Part shown: piece after piece, positions 1-8,644 of the stretch
How positions within the stretch are numbered: the stretch's first letter is position 1
Layout: each line of letters begins with the position of its first letter
Source: UMGS1370 sp046957575
Lineage (GTDB): Bacteria; Bacillota; Clostridia; Lachnospirales; Lachnospiraceae
Length of the DNA stretch: 64,000 nt
Direction of reading: 5' to 3'
Assembly (NCBI GenBank): GCA_046957575.1
Contig: JBKUOG010000007.1
Coordinates: 60,672 to 124,671, forward strand
Program-made: the position numbers and the translations under genes
The notes under the pieces: generated by a model
What the model was told of the DNA's origin: nothing
The model's database searches: none
Seen by the model: the letters and a program-made list of their open reading frames with translations, nothing else

Positions 1-1731
1 GGCAAGTGCAGCCAGGTAATAGAAGGACATTTCCTGCTGCTCATTGGTCCATGTTGCCTTAAAAAATGCATCATAAGCTTCGTCATATTTTTCCTGATAA
101 AAGAGCGCCAGTCCCAGATTATAGTATGCCTCGCTGTCGTAAGGATTGGGGTTCATGCAGGTCAGACGTTCAATCGCGTTTTGAAAGCATCTTTCCGCTT
201 CCTCAAAGCATCCTCTTCTTAACAGCAGCATTCCATATGCATTGTTAATGCGGATATCTTTTGCATCTCTTTTTAATCCTTCCAGATAATACGGATCCGG
301 AAGATACGTTGCATGGCGGTACTGTTCAATGTGCTGTCCGGTCAGATACAATTCCTCATTAGTCATAATTTCCCCCGGATCCTTTGCCGCTTTCGCCGGT
401 TCTGCCAACTTTGGAATTTCCTGTTTCTTAGGCTGATAAGAAACCAGTTCTTTTCCTTCCCACTCAACAGCAACTTTGACCTGTGTTTCTTCTGCCATTA
501 CCGGAAGAGTCTTTTCATAAATATCAACCGGAGACAGTTTTACCGTTTCCCGGTAAACCTCTTTGCCTTCTTTATACACGCAGATCTGTGCATTCTCATA
601 AGCCCCTGAAGCATAGACGCAGATATACAGTCCGTCCTGACCCATTTCCATATTCAGCATTGCTTCTGTTGTGGCGTTCTTTACCTGTCCTACTGCCTTA
701 TAAGGCATAAAATACTGTTTAAATGTCTTTTCCTCAAATGGTTTCAGCCAGGTAAAATCAGGCTGGTTATCTGTATAAACTCCGGTCATCAGTTCAATAT
801 ATGGTCCATCCTCATCGGTCAGATTTCTGTCCCACGCTTTTCCAAAATCTCCGCATCCCCAGGTCCACTGTTTCTTTCCCGGAGAAACATGGTGATCCGC
901 TACATGAAGAATTCCCGCCTGTTTTCCGTAATCGTAGCCGCCTACAAAATCATACTCCGATTTTTCCGCCATATAGGATGTGGGAACCGGAATATTTTTA
1001 TATCTGGAAATATCGACTCCCCGGCTGTAATCATACTTATAGTAAACCCCTGTAGCAATCGGGAACCTGGACACATCCCTTTTTCCATGGTCGTAAACGC
1101 TGTGAACATCCGGAGGAAAAATAGACTGGGTATTGTCATTTACTGCCACTGCCGGATTGGCCCACCACAGAAATGTCTGAGGAAGGGGAGTCCGGTTATA
1201 AAGCTGTCCGGTAATCTCAATATAAGCTTTGTCCGGATATAAGGTAAATGCTGCAATCCCCTTTGTCCCGTACATCTGATCCACATCATTGACTAAAAGA
1301 GTCTTACTGCCGTCTTCATTTTCCCGAATCACATGATCGACTGGCAGGAACGTAGTCGGTCTGTGATGCTGCGGCCAGTTAAACTCAATTCCTCCTGAAA
1401 TCCATGGCCCTGTAAGTCCCACCAGAGCCGGCTTAATAACATGATTATAGTATACAAAATCATATCCATTCGTTTTGTCATAAGCCCTCTGAATTCGGCC
1501 TCCTAATTCCGGAAGCACCATAACCTTCAGGTACTCATTTTCCAAAAATACCGCCTGATAAACCTTGTCTTTTTTTTCTCTGCTGATTGTCTCTGTTGTC
1601 GGATATGGATAAATCTTTCCAGAACTCCCCTGATACACTCTCTTCTCCAGAAACATGGGATTTTTATCTGCCTCTCCCACTTCATAGGTAGGGATCATTA
1701 CCTGTTCCTCCCAGATTTTTACCTCTTCCAT
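1..1731 (-). CDS. DUF5107 domain protein with C-terminal TPR repeats (3' end beyond window)
   Basis: The reading frame is open from an ATG at 1731, behind a strong AAGGAGGAGG ribosome binding site, to the window edge, so 577 residues are visible and the C-terminus is missing. The N-terminal ~350 residues carry motifs I associate with DUF5107 (LPELGGRI, SGGIEFNWP, HHRPTTF). The C-terminal part reads as TPR helices (for example NPYDSEAYYNLGLALFYQ). There is no signal peptide, so it is probably cytosolic. Members of this family often lie beside sugar importers and AraC regulators, as here, which suggests a role in carbohydrate metabolism. The beta-sandwich-like part may bind or process a sugar, but the activity is not known to me. 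Confidence 0.8.
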   Translation of the reverse strand, partial: MEEVKIWEEQVMIPTYEVGEADKNPMFLEKRVYQGSSGKIYPYPTTETISREKKDKVYQAVFLENEYLKVMVLPELGGRIQRAYDKTNGYDFVYYNHVIKPALVGLTGPWISGGIEFNWPQHHRPTTFLPVDHVIRENEDGSKTLLVNDVDQMYGTKGIAAFTLYPDKAYIEITGQLYNRTPLPQTFLWWANPAVAVNDNTQSIFPPDVHSVYDHGKRDVSRFPIATGVYYKYDYSRGVDISRYKNIPVPTSYMAEKSEYDFVGGYDYGKQAGILHVADHHVSPGKKQWTWGCGDFGKAWDRNLTDEDGPYIELMTGVYTDNQPDFTWLKPFEEKTFKQYFMPYKAVGQVKNATTEAMLNMEMGQDGLYICVYASGAYENAQICVYKEGKEVYRETVKLSPVDIYEKTLPVMAEETQVKVAVEWEGKELVSYQPKKQEIPKLAEPAKAAKDPGEIMTNEELYLTGQHIEQYRHATYLPDPYYLEGLKRDAKDIRINNAYGMLLLRRGCFEEAERCFQNAIERLTCMNPNPYDSEAYYNLGLALFYQEKYDEAYDAFFKATWTNEQQEMSFYYLAALA

Positions 1732-1867
1732 GCTGCCTCCTCCTTCATCATGTAATATGGATTTATTGCTTTTTTATACTTCTATTTTATTTATTTTTTC
1801 TACTACTTCAATCTTCGATTTTGCCTATTTATATAGAAAAATTGCGCTCCGTTTCCGCAGGTTTTTA

Positions 1868-1896
1868 TTGCAATTCTCCTGCTTTTTCATTATACT
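1868..1896 (+). promoter_or_regulatory. Sigma-A-type promoter for the AraC regulator
   Basis: TTGCAA at 1868-1873 and TATACT at 1891-1896 are separated by exactly 17 bases and lie 44 bases before the start of the AraC gene. The rest of the 1732-1940 divergent spacer is AT-rich and shows nothing else clear. Confidence 0.65.
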
Positions 1897-1940
1897 GATG
1901 ATACTTGCATCAAAGGCCATCAAATATTTAGGAGATATTT

Positions 1941-2771
1941 ATGAAATCATGTGAAAAATTTGTTTCAAAAGATTCTGACTATTACTTTTATACTGCCAGT
2001 CAGACCGCCCAAAATCTGTTTTTTTATCCTACCTGCCTGGGCTTTTTTCATTATCTGCCTGGGTATTGTTTAAAGCGGACCAATTATGACAGTTTCCTGC
2101 TTATGTTGATCACTGACGGAGACTGCCAGATTACTGTAAACGGGACTACCAGCCATGCAGGCTGGGGAAATGCGGCCTTAATTGATTGTTACAGTCCTCA
2201 TCAGTATGAAAGCGAAACCGGATGGAAATCTTTGTGGATCCATTTTGACGGTCCCTTAGCCAGAGCCTATTATGAGCAGATTACAGCAAATTTTGGTACT
2301 GTGTTTTTACATTCCAACTTTCATGGAATTTACCATATGCTGGAAAAAATTTACCAGGATTTTGCAAACGGCATTCCCGTCAATGAACCTCAGATATCTA
2401 CCAGAATCACTGCTATCCTGAATGATATCCTAAACAGCAAGGAAAGTCCGGATATTTCCCCTTCTCTGTTAAAGGAAACCATCGCCTATATCAACGAACA
2501 TTTTTGCGAAAAAATACATTTGCAGGATCTGGCTGCCATGACCTCGTTAAGTCCATTTTATTTCACCAGAGTGTTTACAAAAGAAACCGGTATGACTCCA
2601 TACCAGTATCTGCTCTCTGCCCGGCTGTCTTTTTCTAAGCTTCTTTTAAAAAGCAGCGACTTCTCTGTAAAAGAGATCGCATTCCGATCCGGCTTTTCTG
2701 ATGAAGGCCATTTTTGTTCCTGTTTCAAAAAACATGAACACATGACTCCTTCTCAGTATCGAAACAAGTAA
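1941..2771 (+). CDS. AraC family transcriptional regulator
   Basis: A 276-residue protein. The N-terminal ~150 residues look like the cupin-type effector-binding domain of AraC proteins (for example SLWIHFDGPLA), and residues ~170-273 form the double helix-turn-helix DNA-binding domain (IHLQDLAAMTSLSPFYFTRV, then VKEIAFRSGFSDEGHFCSCF). The ATG follows TTAGGAGATATTT. It is divergent from the DUF5107 gene and convergent with the arabinose-type importer, so either could be its target; the divergent pair is the more usual arrangement. The effector is presumably a sugar (inference). Confidence 0.92.
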   Translation: MKSCEKFVSKDSDYYFYTASQTAQNLFFYPTCLGFFHYLPGYCLKRTNYDSFLLMLITDGDCQITVNGTTSHAGWGNAALIDCYSPHQYESETGWKSLWIHFDGPLARAYYEQITANFGTVFLHSNFHGIYHMLEKIYQDFANGIPVNEPQISTRITAILNDILNSKESPDISPSLLKETIAYINEHFCEKIHLQDLAAMTSLSPFYFTRVFTKETGMTPYQYLLSARLSFSKLLLKSSDFSVKEIAFRSGFSDEGHFCSCFKKHEHMTPSQYRNK

Positions 2772-2791
2772 TCGTAAAACATCTTAGAAAA

Positions 2792-2833
2792 ACTGCCATA
2801 CTTTTGGTATCTTTCAACCAGAAATATGGCAGT
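2792..2833. terminator. Hairpin between convergent genes, probable bidirectional terminator
   Basis: Arms 2792-2808 and 2817-2833 pair over 17 positions with two imperfect pairs, around an 8-base loop. The hairpin sits between the AraC gene and the convergent binding-protein gene. The flanks are only moderately T-rich, so termination efficiency is uncertain. Confidence 0.6.
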
Positions 2834-2873
2834 CTGTCATTTCCAATTCTTATAAATGGTTCACATTTTCTCT

Positions 2874-3992
2874 TTATTCTGCGTAAGATCCCATGACTTC
2901 TTTGTAGTTTTCAGGAGTTACCACTACTGCGTCTACCGCTTTTTCCATCTCAACTTCATTGCCTGCAATCAGATCCAGAAGAACTTCTACAGAGCCTGCG
3001 CCTACAGAATCAGCAGAGAAATATGCAGATGCTTTTACACAGGTTCCGTCAGCACCTTTTGTGTTCCACTCGTCTTTTGCCATGTATGCGCCCAGTCCTA
3101 CTACACATGCATCCTTGTCCAGCCCTGCGCTTTCAAGTGCTCTTGCCGCACCAATACATCCCTCTTCATTTGCTCCGGTAACCAGCCATTTCTTAATCTC
3201 CGGATGTGCGGTGATAACGGCTGCTGCTGCAGTATTGCCTTTATCTGTAGTTCCGTCATAATCTGCTTTAAAGATTTTGTTCTGGTCAAACTCAGGGCAA
3301 AGTTCAGTAAACTTATCAAATTCGCCTTCTGCACGAGGTACACAGCTGGAAACTGTATCCATGGTCATCAGTAAGAGTCCTACTTCCGGATCGGTTACCA
3401 GATTGTTCTCTTTTGCATAATTTGCCAGCCATTCGCCATTAGCCTCACCAATTACATATGCATTAATGCCTACCCATGGAGCAAGTTTATTGCCTTCTGC
3501 ATCCTGAAGCGCGTCATCTGCTGCTACAATCGGCATTCCCGCTTCTTCGCACTTGGTAATTACAGCCTGAGACATGGTCTGATCCGGAATACAGGTAACA
3601 ATTCCGCTTGCATTGTTGGCAATGGCATTGTCAATTGCCTTTAAGTATTCCTCCGGATTCATCTTCGCGTCTACAAACACAAATTCTCCGCCGGCTTCCT
3701 CAACTGCTTTTTGAGCTGCTGCGCCTTCATCAATGAACCATGTCTGGTCACCAGCTTTGTAAATACCATATACCAAAAGATCGCTGTCTGCTCCGCCTTT
3801 GGCTGCTGTGGTTTCTCCATCTGCCTTGCTTTCAGCTGCTGTTGTTTCTTCTGCTGCTGTTTCTGTCTTACTCTCTGCAGAGGTATCTGCCGGCGCTGCT
3901 GCGCTTTCTTCCTTTCCGCTGCTGCATCCTGCTAACAGAGTACCTGCCATTGCCGCTGCTGCCATAAGAGCCATTACCTTTTTTGCTTTCAT
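2874..3992 (-). CDS. Arabinose-type sugar ABC transporter, substrate-binding lipoprotein
   Basis: A 372-residue extracellular lipoprotein. A signal peptide ends in lipobox LLAG with Cys23, followed by an Ala/Glu/Thr-rich linker to about residue 70 and then a type-I periplasmic-binding fold. The body resembles E. coli AraF (for example HPEIKKWLVTGANEEGCIGA, and VVTPENYKEVM near the end), so L-arabinose or a close pentose is the likely ligand; specificity is inferred. ATG follows AAGGAGGACAATATT. It is the last gene of a three-gene operon after the ATPase and permease, 23 bases behind the permease. Confidence 0.88.
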   Translation of the reverse strand: MKAKKVMALMAAAAMAGTLLAGCSSGKEESAAAPADTSAESKTETAAEETTAAESKADGETTAAKGGADSDLLVYGIYKAGDQTWFIDEGAAAQKAVEEAGGEFVFVDAKMNPEEYLKAIDNAIANNASGIVTCIPDQTMSQAVITKCEEAGMPIVAADDALQDAEGNKLAPWVGINAYVIGEANGEWLANYAKENNLVTDPEVGLLLMTMDTVSSCVPRAEGEFDKFTELCPEFDQNKIFKADYDGTTDKGNTAAAAVITAHPEIKKWLVTGANEEGCIGAARALESAGLDKDACVVGLGAYMAKDEWNTKGADGTCVKASAYFSADSVGAGSVEVLLDLIAGNEVEMEKAVDAVVVTPENYKEVMGSYAE

Positions 3993-4015
3993 AATATTGT
4001 CCTCCTTAATGATTT

Positions 4016-5029
4016 TTATTTTGCATTCTTCATGCTGGCTGCCAGAAGTTCTTTATTTCTTCTCTCTTTTCTGATATAGTCAAATGCCAGAGCAAAAAGA
4101 AGAAGACCGCCTCGTGCTACATACTGCCAGAATGAAGGAACGTTTACCATTGTAAGTCCTGTGTTGAAAGCCTGAATTAAAAGGATGCCAAGTACTGTTC
4201 CTCCCATGCTTCCAACTCCGCCTGCAAAAGACACACCGCCCAAAATAACGGCTGTAATTGCATCAAATTCCAGATTCACGTTTGCTGCCGGCTGTCCTGC
4301 GTTCATTCTTGCCGCAAACACAATACCGCCCAAAGAAGTCAGTACTCCGATCATGATAAAACAGAGTGTAATGATCTTCTGCGGATTTAGTCCAGCCAGT
4401 CTGGCTGCCTCACTGCTTCCGCCAATCGCATAAACGCTTCTTCCGAATTTGGTCTTAGATAAGATAAATCCAAAAATAATAAAGGAAATCACCATCAGCC
4501 ATACTGCAATGGGAATATCCAAGATTCTTGCATTTCCCAGTTTAATAAAAGTCATATTGCTGATTGCAACCGGTTTTCCGCCGCAGGCAATATAGGCAAA
4601 TCCCCGGACAATTGACTGGGTAACCAGCGTGGCAATAAATGCTTCCAGCTTAATCTTATTAACCATCCATGCATTAAACAGACCAACTGCTGCTCCCACT
4701 GTCAATGTCAGAATAACTGAAAGCCAAATCGGCAGTCCCCAGCCAAGTAAAAGCGCCACAATCACACCTGACAGAGCAGCCAGAGAGCCTGGAGACAAAT
4801 CATTCTGACCTGCAATAATCAGATATGTATGTCCAATAGCCACCATCCCGATTAAAGATGCTGCAACTAAAATATTGACCATGTTTGTCCATGTTAAAAA
4901 GTTCTTATTCAGTGATGTAAACAGAGCGAACACTGCAATAATTGCACCCAGCAGCACCAGCTTGTCTCCGCCTACCATGTCCACAATCCGCTTTAAAATA
5001 TTCTCTTTTTTCTGGTTTTCTGTATTCAT
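4016..5029 (-). CDS. Sugar ABC transporter permease (AraH/RbsC type)
   Basis: A 337-residue multi-spanning membrane protein of the BPD_transp_2 family, which forms the channel of ribose/arabinose/galactose importers. The conserved cytoplasmic loop (YAIGGSSEAARLAGLNPQKI) that contacts the ATPase is present, as is AVILGGVSFAGGVGSMGGTV near the end. I place the start at the ATG at 5029 because AGGGGAG lies 8 bases upstream; a GTG three codons earlier is too close to that site. The gene begins 5 bases after the ATPase stop, so translation is probably coupled. Confidence 0.92.
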   Translation of the reverse strand: MNTENQKKENILKRIVDMVGGDKLVLLGAIIAVFALFTSLNKNFLTWTNMVNILVAASLIGMVAIGHTYLIIAGQNDLSPGSLAALSGVIVALLLGWGLPIWLSVILTLTVGAAVGLFNAWMVNKIKLEAFIATLVTQSIVRGFAYIACGGKPVAISNMTFIKLGNARILDIPIAVWLMVISFIIFGFILSKTKFGRSVYAIGGSSEAARLAGLNPQKIITLCFIMIGVLTSLGGIVFAARMNAGQPAANVNLEFDAITAVILGGVSFAGGVGSMGGTVLGILLIQAFNTGLTMVNVPSFWQYVARGGLLLFALAFDYIRKERRNKELLAASMKNAK

Positions 5030-5034
5030 AATGC

Positions 5035-6531
5035 TCACTCCCCTATCATTCCCATGCTCAAAAGTTTTGTCTCTGTCGCCTCTTTTGCATCTACTTCTCC
5101 TGCTATCTGCAAAGAACGCATAACGATGATCCGATCGGACAGGCCGATTACTTCCGGCAGCTCAGATGAAATCAGGATTACGCCCAACCCCTGTTTTGCA
5201 AAAGAACAAATCATCTCATAAAACTCTGATTTTGCCCCAATGTCGATTCCTTTTGTTGGCTCATCTAATATAAGCACCTTGGGATTCGTTGCAATTCCTC
5301 TTGAAACAATGCACTTCTGCTGATTTCCTCCAGATAGCTCCACAATCTTTTTATCTTTAGACGGCGTTTTAATTTTAAATTCCTGTATGCCTTTTTCAGC
5401 TTCTTCTCTTTCCTTCTTAGAACTGATTACTCCAAATTTATTAGAATTTTTATCCAATAGGGAAATATTGATGTTGCCCTCCACACTTAAATTAGAAAGG
5501 ATTCCCTGCAGCTTTCTGTCTTCCGGAACCAGCACAATGCCATTGTCCATTGCCTCTTTTGGAGATCGGTTTTCAATCTTTTTTCCCTCCAGATATATCT
5601 CGCCGCTTTGCCTTTTATCTGCTCCGATAATGGCCCGCACAATTTCTGTTCGTCCTGCCCCGACCAACCCGGAAAATCCCAGTACTTCTCCTTTTCTAAG
5701 CTGAAATGATACATTTTTTACATAATCAGATGATACATCCCGAACATCTAACAGCACATCGCCAATGGTTTTGTTTTTGTCAAGGTTTTTATATACATCG
5801 CCCAGATCCCGTCCAACCATCATCCGGATCATTTCCTTTTCCGGAACCTCATGGGTATTCACAGTGGTTATGTACTGACCATCTTTAAAAATTGCTACCT
5901 TATCTGTAATCCTTTGTATCTCGCTCATTCTGTGGGATACATAGATAATAATCTTTTTCTGCTCTTTTAACTTGGCAATCACTTCAAACAGTGCATCAAT
6001 CTCCGCATCACTTAAGCTTGCCGTAGGTTCATCAAAGCAGATGACCTTTAAGTTCTCCCTGCTGTATGCTTTCATGATTTCTACCATCTGCTGGTAGGCA
6101 ATACTTAAATCCTTTACTTTAGCAGTTGGGGAAATTGGAAGGCCAAAATCGCGGATAATCTCTTCTGCCATCCGGTTTGCTTTTGCTGTATCAATCACAC
6201 CAAACCGGTTTGCCGGCATCCGGCCAAGAAATATATTTTCTGCTACGCTAAGTTCCAACAGGATCTGACGTTCCTGATAGATTACACTAATTCCTTCTTC
6301 AATGGCTTCATGAGGTGACTGAAAGTGTTTTTGAACCCCATCCAGCAAGTATTCCCCTTCATCCGGCTGATAATCTCCATTCAGCACTTTTAAAAGTGTC
6401 GATTTGCCTGCACCGTTTTCACCAAGAAATGCCAGCACCTCTCCGCCATAAGCTTTAAAGCAGATATGATCTAACGCTTTTACTCCTGGAAAAAATTTGG
6501 AAATATTTTTAAATTCCAAAATACTGCCCAC
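5035..6531 (-). CDS. Sugar ABC transporter ATPase with two ATP-binding domains (AraG/MglA type)
   Basis: A 498-residue fused ATPase typical of monosaccharide importers. The first half has Walker A GENGAGKST, and the second half has signature LSGGNQQKC with Walker B VLILDEPTKGID. As is usual in this family, the second Walker A is not canonical (GLVGAGRTE). The start is a GTG at 6531 behind GAGGG with a 6-base spacer; the overlapping ATG is out of frame. First gene of the operon ATPase-permease-binding protein. Pairing with the AraF-like protein points to arabinose. Confidence 0.93.
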   Translation of the reverse strand: MGSILEFKNISKFFPGVKALDHICFKAYGGEVLAFLGENGAGKSTLLKVLNGDYQPDEGEYLLDGVQKHFQSPHEAIEEGISVIYQERQILLELSVAENIFLGRMPANRFGVIDTAKANRMAEEIIRDFGLPISPTAKVKDLSIAYQQMVEIMKAYSRENLKVICFDEPTASLSDAEIDALFEVIAKLKEQKKIIIYVSHRMSEIQRITDKVAIFKDGQYITTVNTHEVPEKEMIRMMVGRDLGDVYKNLDKNKTIGDVLLDVRDVSSDYVKNVSFQLRKGEVLGFSGLVGAGRTEIVRAIIGADKRQSGEIYLEGKKIENRSPKEAMDNGIVLVPEDRKLQGILSNLSVEGNINISLLDKNSNKFGVISSKKEREEAEKGIQEFKIKTPSKDKKIVELSGGNQQKCIVSRGIATNPKVLILDEPTKGIDIGAKSEFYEMICSFAKQGLGVILISSELPEVIGLSDRIIVMRSLQIAGEVDAKEATETKLLSMGMIGE

Positions 6532-6574
6532 ATCTATCCCTCGCTTTCCTAAAACTTTTTCCCATCATCCTCAA

Positions 6575-6639
6575 TAGTTACAATATAACTAAGATTCTGT
6601 ATATTTTCATTATAAAAAATCAACTTTCTATTGTAACTA
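6575..6639 (-). promoter_or_regulatory. Promoter of the arabinose-type importer flanked by inverted 11-mers
   Basis: On the minus strand TTACAA (6631-6636) and TATAAT (6609-6614) are separated by 16 bases. A perfect inverted 11-mer, TAGTTACAATA at 6575-6585 and its complement at 6629-6639, brackets the promoter. The upstream copy covers the -35 element and the downstream copy lies in the early transcribed region. This looks like a paired operator site. The remaining 6532-6776 spacer is very AT-rich. Confidence 0.6.
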
Positions 6640-6776
6640 ATTGCCCTTTTGTCGCATTTTTCTGTACATTTTTCTTCTTTTGTTTCATTTTTTATTATAG
6701 TTTTTGTGCAATTATATTTCGTTCACTAATTGGAATTCAGCCAAATTTTTATTATACTTTTCGGAACAAAGTTAAC

Positions 6777-6807
6777 TAAAAAAAGCCGACCTTATGTCAG
6801 CTTTTTT
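6777..6807 (-). terminator. Terminator of the AraC-type gene at 6797-7645
   Basis: On the minus strand AGCTGAC and GTCGGCT pair around ATAAG and are followed by a run of seven T. The hairpin overlaps the stop codon of the regulator gene. Confidence 0.75.
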
Positions 6808-7645
6808 CTCTCCACAGCATTCTGTACTTTTTTGGAGGAATCCCTTCCATTTTTTGAAAAACCCTGCTGAAATACTGGGCATTTTCATAACCGGTTTCCA
6901 TCGCAATCTCCAGAATGGTTTTATTCGTTTCCCACAAAAGGTGTTTTGCCTTCTCCATTCGTAGTTCCGTAATATACTCAACGCAGGTTTTTCCCATGAC
7001 TTCCGAAAAATATTTTCTCAAATATCTGGAACTAATCCCTGCGCTTTCTGCCACTTTTTCCAAATTAACAGGCTCATCAAAATGTTCCTGTATCCAGGCA
7101 GTCGCCTGCTTTAATCCGGCCGTTACCCGGAAGGAATGGCGGCTGCCCTTCTGGTTAATATAGTAATTCAGCGTGATCATCATCTCTACCGCAGTAATTT
7201 TCAGCAAAAATTCATTGTGCTCTGTCTCTTCTTTTCTGAAAAGCCTTGCAATCCGCTCAATGAGAGGCACAATTTCATCACAGTTCTTTATAATATAAAA
7301 TCGGCAGACTTCTCCCTCTCTCTTAAAAAATTCTTCATCCTGTTTTTTCATTTCCAGACTCATTTCCAACTGGGTCAGTTTACATCCTGCTCTGGAATCT
7401 ACCTGGAAAGAGTGTTTCTTTTGGGGAGGAATTACAACACACTGTCCCTGGTGTATGAGCACATCCTGGCCCTCAATCTGCATCATGGCCTGCCCTGCGC
7501 TGATATAATTAATCTCATATTCTTCATGGCTGTGCTGCCGGAAACGGTACTCTTCCAGAAAGCGGAATACACCCGCCTTTCGGATCTTCAGCCTATATTC
7601 GTCATTTTGAAGAAATTTCACCGCAAGTTCTTCCAGTTTTTTCAT
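6797..7645 (-). CDS. AraC family transcriptional regulator
   Basis: A 282-residue AraC-type activator. The N-terminal cupin domain includes HSHEEYEINYISAGQAMMQI, and the C-terminal ~100 residues are the double HTH (VNLEKVAESAGISSRYLRKY, then ILEIAMETGYENAQYFSRVF). I start it at the ATG at 7645, which follows GAGGGG by 7 bases, rather than at an upstream codon inside the preceding hairpin. It lies between the discoidin-like gene and the arabinose-type importer, both on the same strand, and is a candidate regulator of either. Its ribosome binding site is in the 3' arm of a terminator-like hairpin (7647-7707). Confidence 0.9.
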   Translation of the reverse strand: MKKLEELAVKFLQNDEYRLKIRKAGVFRFLEEYRFRQHSHEEYEINYISAGQAMMQIEGQDVLIHQGQCVVIPPQKKHSFQVDSRAGCKLTQLEMSLEMKKQDEEFFKREGEVCRFYIIKNCDEIVPLIERIARLFRKEETEHNEFLLKITAVEMMITLNYYINQKGSRHSFRVTAGLKQATAWIQEHFDEPVNLEKVAESAGISSRYLRKYFSEVMGKTCVEYITELRMEKAKHLLWETNKTILEIAMETGYENAQYFSRVFQKMEGIPPKKYRMLWREKS

Positions 7646-7646
7646 A

Positions 7647-7707
7647 AAAAAGCCCCTCAAAATCATAGTATTTACAGTTATCATACCATGATTTTAAGGG
7701 GTTTTCC
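7647..7707 (-). terminator. Terminator-like hairpin that contains the next gene's ribosome binding site
   Basis: Two ~22-base arms complementary except at a few positions (around 7647-7671 and 7684-7707) enclose a 12-base loop. Read on the minus strand, the 3' arm ends GAGGGGC followed by six T and then the ATG of the AraC gene. It therefore looks like the terminator of the discoidin-like gene and at the same time holds the Shine-Dalgarno sequence of the following gene. Confidence 0.7.
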
Positions 7708-7719
7708 AGAGTCAGATAT

Positions 7720-8517
7720 CTAATTGCTTTCTGTTCCGTAAACTTCCATCTGGGTCAATGCCGGGAATGGAGACGGGTCATCTGCCTTAATAAGCTGTCC
7801 CAATTTTATCCAGGTAATGCCTTTTTTCTCAATGGCAAATGTATGGCTTTCCACACTCTTTTCCATTTCTACTGTCTGACTGGTACCGTCAGAGAAGGTT
7901 AAGGTTGCTTTCACCCACCAGTTATCATGTGGGAAATCTGCTCTTGTGTATAGTACAATCGTGTCAAAATCAACGGGGCGGCCAAACTCCAGGGTCATCT
8001 CTGCATCATCCTGACGGTTGATTCCCCAGGACTCATACGGCCAGTTGCCATGGCTTACGTTCGCCACTACGCCGTCAATGGCATTGCGGGCTGCAAATAC
8101 TGCTTCTCCTCTGGTCTCCACATTGGCGCTTGCGTGGGGATAACACCCCGGATCGCCATGTTGATCCATCACATTTTTGGCCAGATTCTTATAGGCCCCA
8201 ATCTCCCATGCTTTTGCCGGTCTCAAGCTTAAGTAGTGGCGATCACCGCTAAAGGATTTCTGATTGTAAGAAGTCTTTTTCTCCTCAAAAGGCACATCAT
8301 AAAGGACCTCTTCTTTGGTCACGTACACAAAAGACTCATCCATTGTATCATCAATCCGCACTACATAAAATGCATTGACGGCAGGAAAGGTACACACAAT
8401 CTGATCTCCTGGCTCATACTCGCCCTCCCAGGCAAAAATCACTTCTCCGGTTTTCAGGGCTTTTGCTTCTGCCTTAATCACACCGTCCTTATTTCTTACT
8501 GCAATTGCTGCTTCCAT
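7720..8517 (-). CDS. Discoidin-like (F5/8 type C-like) carbohydrate-binding protein, cytosolic
   Basis: A 265-residue protein without a signal peptide. The C-terminal half (~130-262) has the look of a galactose-binding/discoidin beta-sandwich: an ARNAIDG stretch, SWGINRQDDAEMTLEFGRP, and DFDTIVLYTRADFPHDNWW. The N-terminal ~90 residues are a separate beta-rich region I do not recognise. ATG follows AGGAGG by 7 bases. It sits 127 bases after the last gene of the MalFG-type importer and has its own possible promoter. A role in sensing or modifying imported sugar is inference; no catalytic motif is visible. Confidence 0.7.
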   Translation of the reverse strand: MEAAIAVRNKDGVIKAEAKALKTGEVIFAWEGEYEPGDQIVCTFPAVNAFYVVRIDDTMDESFVYVTKEEVLYDVPFEEKKTSYNQKSFSGDRHYLSLRPAKAWEIGAYKNLAKNVMDQHGDPGCYPHASANVETRGEAVFAARNAIDGVVANVSHGNWPYESWGINRQDDAEMTLEFGRPVDFDTIVLYTRADFPHDNWWVKATLTFSDGTSQTVEMEKSVESHTFAIEKKGITWIKLGQLIKADDPSPFPALTQMEVYGTESN

Positions 8518-8548
8518 GCAAAGTTCCTCCTAGTTTTATAATACCTCT

Positions 8549-8577
8549 ATTGTACACCACAAAAGTTCCTATGCAAA
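8549..8577 (-). promoter_or_regulatory. Possible internal promoter for the discoidin-like gene
   Basis: On the minus strand TTTGCA (8572-8577) and TACAAT (8549-8554) are separated by 17 bases, 32 bases before the start codon. The -35 match is 4 of 6. Confidence 0.5.
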
Positions 8578-8644
8578 TAGACAATTTACCATTTTATTGT
8601 CATTTTTTGCACTTTAGGAGAAAAATCACCTTTGACAGCTGGAA

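Noticed and set aside
3799..4074. Plus-strand Ala/Ser-rich frame opposite the arabinose-type binding protein
   Set aside because: It is the mirror of the low-complexity linker and signal peptide codons on the other strand.
7136..7723. Plus-strand open frame of 195 codons opposite the AraC gene
   Set aside because: It lies antisense to a clear AraC family protein, has no ribosome binding site, and its end falls in the terminator hairpin.
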